Made by a program: the position numbers and the translations under genes. A DNA stretch of 64,000 bases from Pseudomonas putida NBRC 14164. Lineage in GTDB: Bacteria > Pseudomonadota > Gammaproteobacteria > Pseudomonadales > Pseudomonadaceae. The notes beneath the pieces were generated by a model. It saw only the letters and a list, made by a program, of their open reading frames with translations. It made no database searches and was not told the origin of the DNA. Shown here in pieces: positions 33,936-44,731 of the stretch (the first letter of the stretch is position 1; each line of letters opens with the position of its first letter). The DNA lies in the NCBI RefSeq assembly GCF_000412675.1, contig NC_021505.1, forward strand, positions 4,210,501 to 4,274,500, in the 5' to 3' direction.

Positions 33936-34594
33936 GGGGGGCTCCGAAAATGATCGCCATTGTCGCGCATAGCGCGACGCGGTCCAAGCACCGCTTGAGA
34001 AATGCGCAGCTGCCCGCCAGCCCAGCTCTTGCTCTTGATCTTGCTTTTGATCTTCGCGACTTCAGGAGGCCGAACGCAGGCCTTGCGGAGGGAGGTGACG
34101 GGCATGGATGCCCGTCAAGCGCTGGGCCCCAGGATGGGGCCTGCAGCGCGGTCCTCCCGGGAGCGAGGCCGGAGTGAGGGAACCCCGGAGCGAAGCGCAG
34201 GGGCCGGATGATCGGAGCGCAGCGTTTTTTGGTTACTTTTTTGTCGCGTTTGACAAAAAGTGACTCGCCCTAAGGTCGAAAAGGTGAGTAAGCGTCGCCA
34301 TCACAAATGGACTGTTCGCTGAACCAAAACAGCCAGATCCGCTTTTTAGCTTCTTGCGAGATGGGCCTCAACACAGTGTAGACATTCGTTCGCGCAGGTG
34401 GCGCTGAGTCACCTTTGCGCCCTTCCGGCGGGTTACTTCGGTCTTGGCCAAAGTAACCAAAGCCGTCCGCTCCCATCATCCGGCCCCTGCGCTCGGCCTC
34501 CTGAAGTCGCAATCTGCGTCGCCTGAGCTACCGCGCGCTTAGAAGCAAAAACCGAAGCAAGAGCTACAGGCGGAGCGCGAACAGCGCGCTGGGC
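33936..34594. repeat. Composite non-coding repeat with inverted related ends
   Basis: This 659-base gap holds a repetitive element and no gene I accept. The left part (about 34045-34265) and the right part read in reverse (about 34530-34400) share the order GCGACTTCAGGAGGCCGA ... GCAGGGGCCGGATGAT ... TTTGGTTACTTT, so two related copies face each other. I recall this kind of sequence between genes in other pseudomonads. A minus-strand open frame (34270-34512) and a plus-strand one (33950-34177) over the element are probably not genes. Confidence 0.65.
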
Positions 34595-35659
34595 TCAGCG
34601 CGGCTTCAGATCGAGCCGGCGCAGGTGGCAAGTCACTTCCTCGCGGTCGTGGTACAGCTGCTTGCAGGCAATCGATACCCTGATCTTGCGCGCCTTGAAC
34701 GTCGCCTCCATGCGATCGAGCAGCCGGCGTACTTCGGCATAGCGCTGCTTCATCGGCAGCTTCAGGTTGACCACTGCCTCGCGGCACAGTCCCTCGCCCA
34801 GCCAGGTTTCGATCAGCGAGGTGGTGCGCGCCGGCTTCTCGACGATGTCGCACACCATCCAGTCCACCGGCTGCTTCGGCTGCCAGGTAAAACCATCAGC
34901 CATCAGGTGCTGAACCAGGCCGGTGTCCATCAGGCTTTCGGCCATCGGGCCGTTGTCGATGGCGGTCACCAGCATGCCCCGGCGCACTAGCTGGTAAGTC
35001 CAGCCACCCGGCGAAGCGCCCAGATCAACGCCGGTCATGTCATCGCCCAGGCGCTGCTCCCACTGCTCGCGCGGGATGAACTGATGCCACGCTTCTTCCA
35101 GCTTGAGGGTCGAGCGGCTGGGTGCCTCGCGGGGGAATTTCAGGCGCGGGATGCCCATGGGCCACAGGGCACTGTTGTTGGCCGGCGCAACACCGGCGAA
35201 CACCCGCCGGCCGCTGATGAAGGTGAGCAGCAGGCGTGGGCGGCTGGCGTCGTCAACCAGGCGGCCGGCCTTCTCCAGCGCCTTGCGCAGCGGCACTTCG
35301 AACTTGCGGCAAAAGGTAGACAATTCCTTGCCTTCGTTACTGTCCAGCACTTCCAGCCACAGGCTGCCGAACACAGGCAAGTCGGCCAGCTCCGCCAGCA
35401 GCACACTGATGCGGTCAGTTTCCGGCAGTTCGACATAACCGCCCCGGGCCCACTGGCGCGGGAAAATCAGCTCGTTGAAACGCAGCGCCCCCATCAGCCG
35501 CTCGGCGCCGCCTTCTTCGGTACAGACAAACTCGGCGCTGGCACTGTGCGGCTTGCCTTTGGCATAGCCAGCAATACCCAGACGGGCGGCATGTTCGCTG
35601 ATTTCGGCGCACACCTCGCCCTCGAAACCGGGCCGGCAATGCATGAACAGGGTATTCAT
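34595..35659 (-). CDS. rlmM: 23S rRNA 2'-O-ribose C2498 methyltransferase RlmM
   Basis: The 354-residue enzyme methylates the 2'-OH of C2498 in 23S rRNA. The SAM site is DLGASPGGWTYQLVRRGM; the catalytic tetrad residues lie in WMVCDIVEKP and VNLKLPMKQRY, as in RrmJ-type fold enzymes. The N-terminal part forms the THUMP-like RNA-binding domain. The start follows GGAGTGAG. The gene is divergent from acnA with 224 bases between. Confidence 0.95.
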   Translation of the reverse strand: MNTLFMHCRPGFEGEVCAEISEHAARLGIAGYAKGKPHSASAEFVCTEEGGAERLMGALRFNELIFPRQWARGGYVELPETDRISVLLAELADLPVFGSLWLEVLDSNEGKELSTFCRKFEVPLRKALEKAGRLVDDASRPRLLLTFISGRRVFAGVAPANNSALWPMGIPRLKFPREAPSRSTLKLEEAWHQFIPREQWEQRLGDDMTGVDLGASPGGWTYQLVRRGMLVTAIDNGPMAESLMDTGLVQHLMADGFTWQPKQPVDWMVCDIVEKPARTTSLIETWLGEGLCREAVVNLKLPMKQRYAEVRRLLDRMEATFKARKIRVSIACKQLYHDREEVTCHLRRLDLKPR

Positions 35660-35883
35660 CTCTCACTCCACTACGGCTGGCGCGCAACAGGCGCCGGCAG
35701 GGCGGCGATAATAAAGGAAGTTCGGAACCTGCGACACGCCCCGCCGGTCCAGAAAAGGGTCAGGGGCCGCAAACCGGTCTAACCTGACCACTCAGCCAGG
35801 TCCGTACCGTGCGGATCGAAACAGAGCGGTGACACCGGCAGACCTTGAGTATTTGCCGGGCACCGGCGCAGAAGGAGTTGGCA

Positions 35884-38625
<2,742 letters not shown>

Positions 38626-38650
38626 GGCTGGGAGGTACGGCTGCGAACTT

Positions 38651-38703
38651 GCGGCGCTCTCGAGACCGAGCGCCGCCCGCGATGCGCCGCGCGGGCGGCG
38701 CTC
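38651..38703 (+). terminator. Three-arm alternative hairpin at acnA 3' end
   Basis: GCGGCGCTC (38651-38659) can pair with GAGCGCCGC (38668-38676). GAGCGCCGCCCGC (38668-38680) can instead pair perfectly over 13 bp with GCGGGCGGCGCTC (38691-38703). The middle arm is shared, so the two stems exclude each other. A short GATTTC follows the last arm. It probably ends acnA transcription, but could be a switch controlling read-through into aer2. Confidence 0.6.
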
Positions 38704-38818
38704 GATTTCACAGGCGCCACAGCTCCAACGCCGGACCAAACGCAGCCACGTTAAATAATCATTCAATAAAACCAGTGGCTTGCCGATACCTGTCCAAAGC
38801 CCTGCGGACTATCACCCC

Positions 38819-40384
38819 ATGCGTAACAACCAGCCGATTACCCAGAGAGAACGGACTTTCCCTGCCCAGCAGCGGTTGATCTCCACCACCAACGCCAAGG
38901 GCGTGATCACGTACTGTAACGATGCCTTCATCGAAATCAGTGGTTTCACCCGCGAAGAGTTGACCGGCGCGCCGCATAACCTGGTACGCTCCCCCGACGT
39001 GCCGCCTGCCGTGTTTGCCCATATGTGGCAAACCCTGAAGCAGGGCCAGCCGTGGATGGGCATCGTCAAGAACCGCTGCAAGTCCGGCGACCACTACTGG
39101 GTCAACGCCTACGTAACACCGATTTACGACAACAACCAGGTTGTCGGTTTCGAGTCGGTGCGGGTCAAGCCAACCGCTGAGCAGATTCGCCGCGCCGAAG
39201 CACTGTACCAGCGCATCAACCAGGGCAAGCCAGCTGTACCTCGCAGGGACAAGTGGCTGCCGGTGCTGCAGGACTGGTTGCCTTTCATCCTGATCAGCCA
39301 GGTGGGCTTCCTGATCGGCAACTGGCTGGGCCATTCCTGGGGCTTTGCCCTGGCTGCCGGGCTATCCGTACCCCTGGGCCTGCTGGGCTTGAGCTGGCAG
39401 CAGCGCGGCCTCAAGCGCCTGTTGCGCCTGGCCGAGCAGACCACCTCCGATCCGCTGATCGCGCAGATGTTTACCGACAGCCGTGGCGTACAGGCGCGTC
39501 TGGAAATGGCCATGCTCAGCCAGGATGCCCGCATGAAAACCTGCCTGACCCGCCTGCAGGACAGTGCCGAACACCTCAGCGACCAGGCGCGCCAGTCCGA
39601 CGCCCTGGCGCACAAGAGTTCTTCGGGGCTGGAGCGCCAGCGGGTGGAGACCGAGCAGGTCGCCGCCGCCGTCAACCAGATGGCCGCCACCACACAGGAA
39701 GTGGCCAACCACGTTCAGCGCACCGCCGATGCCACCCAAGAAGCCAACCGCCTGACCAGCCAGGGCAGGCAGATTGCCGGGGAGACCCGCGAGGCCATTG
39801 AGCGCCTGTCGGCAGCGGTGGGCGAAACCGGTCAGACGGTCACCCAACTGGCCAAGGACAGCGACGAGATTGGTGGCGTCGTCGATGTGATCAAGGGCAT
39901 TGCCGACCAGACCAACCTGCTGGCACTGAATGCGGCCATCGAAGCGGCGCGTGCCGGTGAAATGGGCCGTGGCTTTGCTGTGGTGGCCGACGAAGTGCGC
40001 CAGTTGGCCCAGCGCACTGCCGAATCCACCGGGCAGATCCACGGCCTGATTGCCAAGCTGCAACAAACCGCCAGCAACGCCGTGCTGACCATGGAAACCG
40101 GCCACCGCCAGGCGCAGGAAGGCGTCGACCGTGTGATGCAGGCTGACGAGGCACTGGTGGGGATCAGCGAAGCGGTGGCCAACATCACCGACATGGCCAC
40201 CCAGATTGCCGCCGCTACCGAAGAGCAGACTGCAGTGGCCGACGAAATCAGCCGCAACATCAGCACCATTGCCGAACTGGCCGACCAGACCGCCGAACAG
40301 GCGCAGCATTCGGCACTGCTGAGCGAGGAGCTGACCAGCACGGCGGGCAGCCAGTATTCACTGGTGGAGCGGTTCAACCGCTAA
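38819..40384 (+). CDS. aer2: Aerotaxis receptor, PAS-MCP type (Aer2-like)
   Basis: This 521-residue receptor has no large periplasmic domain. An N-terminal PAS domain (about 15-120, GVITYCNDAFIEISGFTREE, NLVRSPDVPPAVFAHMW) of the FAD-binding Aer kind is followed by a hydrophobic hairpin (about 150-200) and the methyl-accepting signalling domain with tip GIADQTNLLALNAAIEAARA. Aer proteins sense redox or energy state. The position after acnA agrees with the main aerotaxis receptor gene of P. putida (aer2). The start was set at MRNNQPITQRE, the first codon that begins the conserved PAS cap; no strong ribosome site is seen. Confidence 0.92.
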   Translation: MRNNQPITQRERTFPAQQRLISTTNAKGVITYCNDAFIEISGFTREELTGAPHNLVRSPDVPPAVFAHMWQTLKQGQPWMGIVKNRCKSGDHYWVNAYVTPIYDNNQVVGFESVRVKPTAEQIRRAEALYQRINQGKPAVPRRDKWLPVLQDWLPFILISQVGFLIGNWLGHSWGFALAAGLSVPLGLLGLSWQQRGLKRLLRLAEQTTSDPLIAQMFTDSRGVQARLEMAMLSQDARMKTCLTRLQDSAEHLSDQARQSDALAHKSSSGLERQRVETEQVAAAVNQMAATTQEVANHVQRTADATQEANRLTSQGRQIAGETREAIERLSAAVGETGQTVTQLAKDSDEIGGVVDVIKGIADQTNLLALNAAIEAARAGEMGRGFAVVADEVRQLAQRTAESTGQIHGLIAKLQQTASNAVLTMETGHRQAQEGVDRVMQADEALVGISEAVANITDMATQIAAATEEQTAVADEISRNISTIAELADQTAEQAQHSALLSEELTSTAGSQYSLVERFNR

Positions 40385-40414
40385 TGCTCGCGACTTAAGC
40401 ACTCCACCGCTGTG

Positions 40415-40697
40415 GATGGCACCGGCCCTGCCGGTGTTCGCGGCTAAAGCCGCTCCCACAGCAACCGAGTGCCCTTGAAGCCTGCGACGTACCTGTGGGA
40501 GCGGGCATGCCCGCGAAGAAACCAACGCGGTAGATGGCACCGGCCCTGCCGGTGTTCGCGGCTAAAGCCGCTCCCACAGCAACCGAGTGCCCTTGAAGCC
40601 TGCAACGTACCTGTGGGAGCGGGCATGCCCGCGAAGAAACCAACGCGGTAGATGGCACCGGCCCTGCCGGTGTTCGCGGGCATGCCCGCTCCCACAA
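40415..40697 (+). repeat. Tandem REP array, 118-bp period, about 2.4 copies
   Basis: The sequence GATGGCACCGGCCCTGCCGG starts at 40415, 40533 and 40651, exactly 118 bases apart. Each unit contains a REP palindrome pair (CGGCTAAAGCCGCTCCCAC and GTGGGAGCGGGCATGCCCGC). Units one and two are nearly identical, differing by a few bases; the third is cut short and ends in a hybrid REP. The array fills the gap between aer2 and the convergent pseudouridine synthase. No gene is present. Confidence 0.92.
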
Positions 40698-40722
40698 GGG
40701 CCGCGTATGCCTGCGGTCTGTG

Positions 40723-41607
40723 TTACCAGTCCAGACGCAGGCGGCTCTCGAAATAGCGCTCTTCGCCGCTCAACGGGTCCTCGAAACGCAAGCTCTGCGC
40801 CAGCAGTTTCAGCGGCCGCTGGTAGTCATCAGCTGCATCAAGCAGCTGCGGATAGAACGGGTCATTGCAGATTCCCGCCCCCAAGGCTGCCATGTGCACG
40901 CGCAACTGGTGGGTCTTGCCGGTCACTGGCGACAGCCCATAGCGCCACAGCTCACCGTTCTTCTCCAGCACCTCGGCCAGAGTTTCGCTGTTGGCCTCCC
41001 CTTCCACTTCGTGCATACGGAAAAACGGCTCGCCATGCACCAGGCGGCTTTTGTGCACCAGTGGAAATGCATGCTGCGGCAAAGCCGCCGCAATGGCCTG
41101 GTAGCGCTTGTCGATGCGCCGTTCAGGGAACAGCCGCTGGTAGGCGCTGCGGCTGTGCGGGTTGGCAGAAAACAGCACAAGCCCGGCGGTGTGCCGGTCA
41201 ATGCGGTGCAGCGGCACCAGGTGCGGGTTATCCAGGCGACGGATCAGGCGGCGCAGCAAGGTCTGCTCGACGTATTCACCGGTTGGCGTCACCGGCAGGA
41301 AATGCGGTTTGTCTGCCACCACCAGGTGTTCATCCGCGTGCAGTACCACCTCCTGCACCGGGATCGGCCGCTCGTTCGGCACTTCGCGGAAGTAGTGCAA
41401 ACGCATGCCACGCTTGTAGGGTAACTCGGCGGCAACCGCCCGGCCCTCGGCATCCAGCACCCTGCCACGGGCAAAACGGTCGAGCCACTGGGCGCGGTCG
41501 ATGGCCTTGAAATGGTCGCACAGGCAATCAAGCACCGTCGCCCAGTTACCGGGGGGCAGGCACACCGTGCTGGCTTGCTGGCGGGCGGGGTCGAAGGGCG
41601 CGGTCAT
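40723..41607 (-). CDS. RluA-family RNA pseudouridine synthase
   Basis: This 294-residue protein is of the RluA/RluC/RluD class. The catalytic Asp is in PLHRIDRHTAGLVLF (HRIDRHTAG replaces the usual HRLDRDTSG), and TGKTHQLRVHMAALG is the conserved C-terminal motif. The N-terminal part (about 1-90) has an S4-like region (LDRFARGRVLDAEGR). Such enzymes convert uridine to pseudouridine in rRNA or tRNA; the target is not evident. The ATG at 41607 gives a typical length; an upstream GTG at 41628 is possible. Confidence 0.9.
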   Translation of the reverse strand: MTAPFDPARQQASTVCLPPGNWATVLDCLCDHFKAIDRAQWLDRFARGRVLDAEGRAVAAELPYKRGMRLHYFREVPNERPIPVQEVVLHADEHLVVADKPHFLPVTPTGEYVEQTLLRRLIRRLDNPHLVPLHRIDRHTAGLVLFSANPHSRSAYQRLFPERRIDKRYQAIAAALPQHAFPLVHKSRLVHGEPFFRMHEVEGEANSETLAEVLEKNGELWRYGLSPVTGKTHQLRVHMAALGAGICNDPFYPQLLDAADDYQRPLKLLAQSLRFEDPLSGEERYFESRLRLDW

Positions 41608-41658
41608 GGCAGGGCTCGGAACGTTCACGGCCGCGCATTATCGCCCAAGCCCGCGCCC

Positions 41659-41967
41659 TCAACCAGCCTGGACTATCGCCTCGCTGCGTTCCTTCAGCCA
41701 GCGCAGCACCTGCACCGGTTCCCAACGGCCTGGGTCGTAAAGGGCATAGAGCAACCCTTGGTAACCCACCACATCCAGCCCGCGGTGGTAACCGGCACGC
41801 TGGAACAAGGCCTCGATTTCGGCGAAGCAGGTATTGAAGTGCACTTTACCGAACGGCGTGCGGTCGTCGGTCACCAGGCCTTCGAGGCGCAGTTCCAGAA
41901 CGGCGTCAGCCACCCGATCCACGGGCATGCGGTTGACGCTGTACTTGAGTTGCTCGACGTTGAGCAT
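41659..41967 (-). CDS. LexA-box-controlled hypothetical protein (102 aa)
   Basis: I do not recognise the family. The protein starts MLNVEQLKYSVNRMPVDRVA and contains GKVHFNTCFAEIEALFQRAG and DVVGYQGLLYALYDPGRWEP. It has mixed helix and strand, no signal peptide and no membrane segment. A near-perfect LexA box (41983-41998) lies 15 bases upstream of the ATG, overlapping the expected promoter, so it is very likely part of the SOS regulon. It does not resemble DinI, YebG, SulA or ImuA. It is transcribed toward the pseudouridine synthase gene; an M15 peptidase gene lies upstream on the same strand. Confidence 0.85.
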   Translation of the reverse strand: MLNVEQLKYSVNRMPVDRVADAVLELRLEGLVTDDRTPFGKVHFNTCFAEIEALFQRAGYHRGLDVVGYQGLLYALYDPGRWEPVQVLRWLKERSEAIVQAG

Positions 41968-41982
41968 GGCTTTACCTCGATA

Positions 41983-41998
41983 CTGTATTTATATACAG
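41983..41998 (-). promoter_or_regulatory. LexA (SOS) box
   Basis: CTGTATTTATATACAG is a 16-base palindrome-like site that fits CTG-N10-CAG with an AT spacer and matches the E. coli consensus almost perfectly. It is closer to consensus than either of the two boxes at lexA. It lies 15 bases upstream of the 102-aa gene on the minus strand. Confidence 0.93.
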
Positions 41999-42032
41999 CA
42001 TACGAACATCCCCTTGCCGCCGTCAATGCGCT

Positions 42033-42464
42033 TCATTGCAGCCCCGCCAGGTAGCCACTGCCTTTGCGCATGGTCAAGACCTGCCGACGCGGCGTGCCCG
42101 GGGCCACCGACAGATGCACCCACCTGTCGAACTCCAGGATGAGTTGATCGAACGGCACGGCGCTTTCGCTGATCCTGCGCACGGTTTCCCGAGGGCTGAC
42201 TTCAATTACCGTGAAGTCCGCCGCCAGGCCTTGTACATGCTGGCTGTTCGTGGCACCGCCGATCAACCGGTTGACCTTCTCGCTGCGAAAACCGCTGCTG
42301 ACGATGATCGGCGCGCCGAACAGTGCGCGCACCTGCTCCAGCGCACCGCACAGCAATTGCAGGTTGGCCCTGGCTTCAGGGGGCGGGGTGTTATCGAATC
42401 CGTCCCTGGCGGCGAGCTGGGATACGGTCATTTCATCGAACGTGAAATGTGGGGTGATCAACAT
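42033..42464 (-). CDS. M15-family (VanY/endolysin-like) peptidase
   Basis: This 143-residue protein matches the Peptidase_M15_3 type, common in bacteriophage endolysins and bacterial D,D-carboxypeptidases. Zinc ligands are visible in NSQHVQGLAADF (SxHxxGxAxD pattern) and WVHLSV. There is no signal peptide, so it is not obviously exported. It lies between a LexA-box gene and a glutaredoxin-like gene, on the same strand. The endolysin-like nature near an SOS gene is suggestive of phage origin, but no other phage gene is nearby. The start ATG at 42464 has GGAAT at a reasonable distance. Confidence 0.85.
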   Translation of the reverse strand: MLITPHFTFDEMTVSQLAARDGFDNTPPPEARANLQLLCGALEQVRALFGAPIIVSSGFRSEKVNRLIGGATNSQHVQGLAADFTVIEVSPRETVRRISESAVPFDQLILEFDRWVHLSVAPGTPRRQVLTMRKGSGYLAGLQ

Positions 42465-42573
42465 GGCGAACTATTCCGATGATGAGGGAGGTAGCGGCGC
42501 CAGAGTGCGCCGGCACCTGATCATCAGCTCGCGTCACAGATCATGGAGCAGGGTTGCGACTCCTCTGCGGCCT

Positions 42574-42834
42574 TCATTGCCCAAGGAACGCCACCACCTG
42601 TTCGGCATCGAACGGCCAGTGCAGCTCGGCGGCATTGTCGCAGCGTCGCAACACTGGAATGATCAGGCCGTAACGCTCGAACAAGGGCTCGCTCTCGGCA
42701 ATGTCGACCAGCTCCACCAGCAGGCCATGATCGACGAAAGGCATCAGCACAGCTTCGGCCACTTCACACAGGTGGCAGCCGAGGGTGCCGAACAGTTGGC
42801 ATTCAGGCAGCATGGGCAGGTCCCGGTTTGACAT
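42574..42834 (-). CDS. Glutaredoxin-like protein (DUF836 type)
   Basis: This 86-residue thioredoxin-fold protein has the redox pair in FGTLGCHLCEVAEAVL (CxxC) and the cis-Pro segment IIPVLRRCDNAAELHW. Members of this glutaredoxin-like family are short and of unknown substrate. Two starts are possible (42834, or 42813 with GGGA at eight bases); the longer is given. It lies 109 bases upstream of the M15 peptidase on the same strand and 51 bases after the end of the ammonium transporter gene. Confidence 0.85.
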   Translation of the reverse strand: MSNRDLPMLPECQLFGTLGCHLCEVAEAVLMPFVDHGLLVELVDIAESEPLFERYGLIIPVLRRCDNAAELHWPFDAEQVVAFLGQ

Positions 42835-42885
42835 GCAGAGAAACCTATTCTAGGTCTGTCGCGCCCGTCATGCACCTGACCTGGC

Positions 42886-44094
42886 TCAATCCTGGCTGGT
42901 GGCGCCGATACGGTGCAGCGACAAGTCCGCACCCTGAAACTCCTGCTCATGGCTCAAGCGCAGCCCATGCAGCGCGCGGATTGCGCCATAGACGCCAAAG
43001 CCGCCGACCAATGCCACCACAACGCCCATCAGGCTGCCCAGCAACTGGCTGATCAGGCTGACACCGCCCATGCCACCCAGTGCCGCCTGGCCAAAGACGC
43101 CGCAGGCAATGCCACCCCACACGCCGCACAGGCCATGCAGTGGCCACACGCCCAGCACGTCGTCGATCTTCCAGCGGTTTTGCGCTGCGGTGAAGGACCA
43201 GACGAACAACGCGCCGGCCACCAGGCCGGTGGCTAGTGCGCCAATCGGGTGCATCAGGTCGGAGCCGGCGCAAATCGCCACCAGGCCGGCCAACGGCCCG
43301 TTGTGCAGAAAGCCTGGGTCGTTGCGCCCGGCCAGCAAGGCCGACAGGGTGCCACCGACCATGGCCATGAGCGAGTTGATCGCTACCAGCCCGCTCACCC
43401 CCTGCAACGTCTGGGCACTCATCACGTTGAAGCCGAACCAGCCGATGATCAGAATCCACGAGCCCAACGCCAGGAAGGGAATGCTCGACGGCGCAAACGC
43501 CACCAACCGGCCCTCGCGGTAGCGCCCACGGCGCGCGCCCAGTAGCAGCACCGCCGCAAGGGCCAGCCAGCCGCCCATGGCATGCACCACCACCGACCCT
43601 GCAAAATCGTGGAAAGGCGCGCCGAAACGGGCCTGCAACCAGGTTTGCAGCCCCAGGTTGCCATTCCATACCACGCCCTCGAAGAAGGGGTAGACAAACG
43701 CCACGATCAACGCCGTGGCACACAGTTGCGGCACAAAGCGCGCCCGCTCGGCGATGCCCCCGGAGATGATCGCCGGGATCGCCGCAGCGAAGGTCAGCAG
43801 AAAGAAGCACTTGACCAGCGCATAGCCATGGTCGACCGCCAGCGCCGCTGCCGGCTGGAAGAAATTGACGCCATAGGCTATCCAGTAACCGATGAAGAAA
43901 TACACCAGTGCCGAAATGGCAAAGTCGCTGAGGATCTTCGACAAGGCGTTGACCTGGTTCTTGTGGCGCACCGTGCCCACTTCGAGGAACGCGAAGCCGG
44001 CATGCATGGCCAGCACCAGAATGGCGCCCATGAGAATGAACAGGGTATTGGAACCGTGGACCAGGGAGTCCATCGCGCTGTGCATGTTTTCCAT
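42886..44094 (-). CDS. Ammonium transporter, Amt/MEP family
   Basis: The 402-residue integral membrane protein has about 11 hydrophobic segments. The Amt signature DFAGSVVVHAMGGWLAL carries the first pore His and a second lies in PLHGLCGVWGG (twin-His motif); FVYPFFEGVVWN is also family-typical. It would conduct ammonia into the cell. Unlike most amtB genes there is no glnK beside it. A candidate sigma-54 promoter lies at 44337-44322, which would tie it to nitrogen limitation. The start MENMHSAMDSLV was chosen because the upstream residues are not hydrophobic or conserved. Confidence 0.92.
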   Translation of the reverse strand: MENMHSAMDSLVHGSNTLFILMGAILVLAMHAGFAFLEVGTVRHKNQVNALSKILSDFAISALVYFFIGYWIAYGVNFFQPAAALAVDHGYALVKCFFLLTFAAAIPAIISGGIAERARFVPQLCATALIVAFVYPFFEGVVWNGNLGLQTWLQARFGAPFHDFAGSVVVHAMGGWLALAAVLLLGARRGRYREGRLVAFAPSSIPFLALGSWILIIGWFGFNVMSAQTLQGVSGLVAINSLMAMVGGTLSALLAGRNDPGFLHNGPLAGLVAICAGSDLMHPIGALATGLVAGALFVWSFTAAQNRWKIDDVLGVWPLHGLCGVWGGIACGVFGQAALGGMGGVSLISQLLGSLMGVVVALVGGFGVYGAIRALHGLRLSHEQEFQGADLSLHRIGATSQD

Positions 44095-44407
44095 GAAATA
44101 GGCAGACCTGCTGAAAAAGGCACCAGGACAGTTCAAGAACCTGCATCCCTGCACCGAATCGGTGCCAGCCCCCTGCCCTGTTTCGGTGACCGGGTCGGAG
44201 CCTGCGTGGTTTTTTCTTGGGTTTGTCGAGGATTGGGTTAAGGTTTATCGGTACCCGCTGCGCTAGCGCCCTGAATCGGCGCAATAGCTGCCAGCGACGC
44301 CCCGCAACGTGGCAATGCCTTAGCAAGGCCCATACCAGCACCGGCACTTGAACCTTCCGCGCGTGCTATTACTCGAATTACCATCACTCATCGACAGGGA
44401 GAGGCCC
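44095..44407. other. Intergenic region between the ammonium transporter and elaB-like gene
   Basis: This 313-base divergent spacer has no gene. It contains the candidate sigma-54 promoter for the transporter (44322-44337) on the minus strand and must contain a plus-strand promoter for the ElaB-like gene. Nothing else was recognised. Confidence 0.55.
44322..44337 (-). promoter_or_regulatory. Candidate sigma-54 promoter of the ammonium transporter
   Basis: Read on the minus strand, TGGTATGGGCCTTGCT matches TGGYRYR-N4-TTGCW in full. It lies 228 bases before the transporter start, which is long but plausible. NtrC/sigma-54 control of amt genes is well known. Sites for NtrC were not recognised upstream. 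Confidence 0.5.
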
Positions 44408-44722
44408 ATGGCCAGCAAATCGGCAAAGACTGCACAAGAAATTCTGATGGCTGACTTCCAGGCTTTGGTACGCGACACCGAGCGGCTGCTGGCCGACACT
44501 GCCAACCTGGCCGGCGACCAGGCCGACGAATTGCGCGAACAGATTCACGACCGCCTGACCCAGGCTCGCGAAACCCTGCAACTGACCCAGGACTCTGTCC
44601 GCGAACGCGGCCAAGCCGCGCTGGGCAGCGCCGAGCAGTACGTGCAGGAAAACCCGTGGCAGGCAATCGGCATCGCGGCCGGTGTCGGCCTGTTGATCGG
44701 CCTGCTGGCCAACCGGCGCTAA
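44408..44722 (+). CDS. ElaB/YqjD-like (DUF883) membrane-anchored ribosome-associated protein
   Basis: The 104-residue protein has a charged helical N-terminus (about 1-75, SAKTAQEILMADFQALVRDT) and a single C-terminal membrane segment (AIGIAAGVGLLIGLLANR) preceded by YVQENPW, the DUF883 signature. E. coli homologues ElaB/YqjD anchor ribosomes to the inner membrane in stationary phase. It starts after GGGAGAGG. It is the first of three tightly packed genes (gap of 9 bases, then a 4-base overlap) that match the E. coli yqjD-yqjE-yqjK order. Confidence 0.92.
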   Translation: MASKSAKTAQEILMADFQALVRDTERLLADTANLAGDQADELREQIHDRLTQARETLQLTQDSVRERGQAALGSAEQYVQENPWQAIGIAAGVGLLIGLLANRR

Positions 44723-44731
44723 GGGGTTCCC

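Noticed and set aside
34270..34512. 80-codon ORF (MRLQEAERRGRMMGADGFGY...)
   Set aside because: It lies wholly within the composite repeat and shows no gene-like features; similar ORFs in other genomes probably come from the same repeat.
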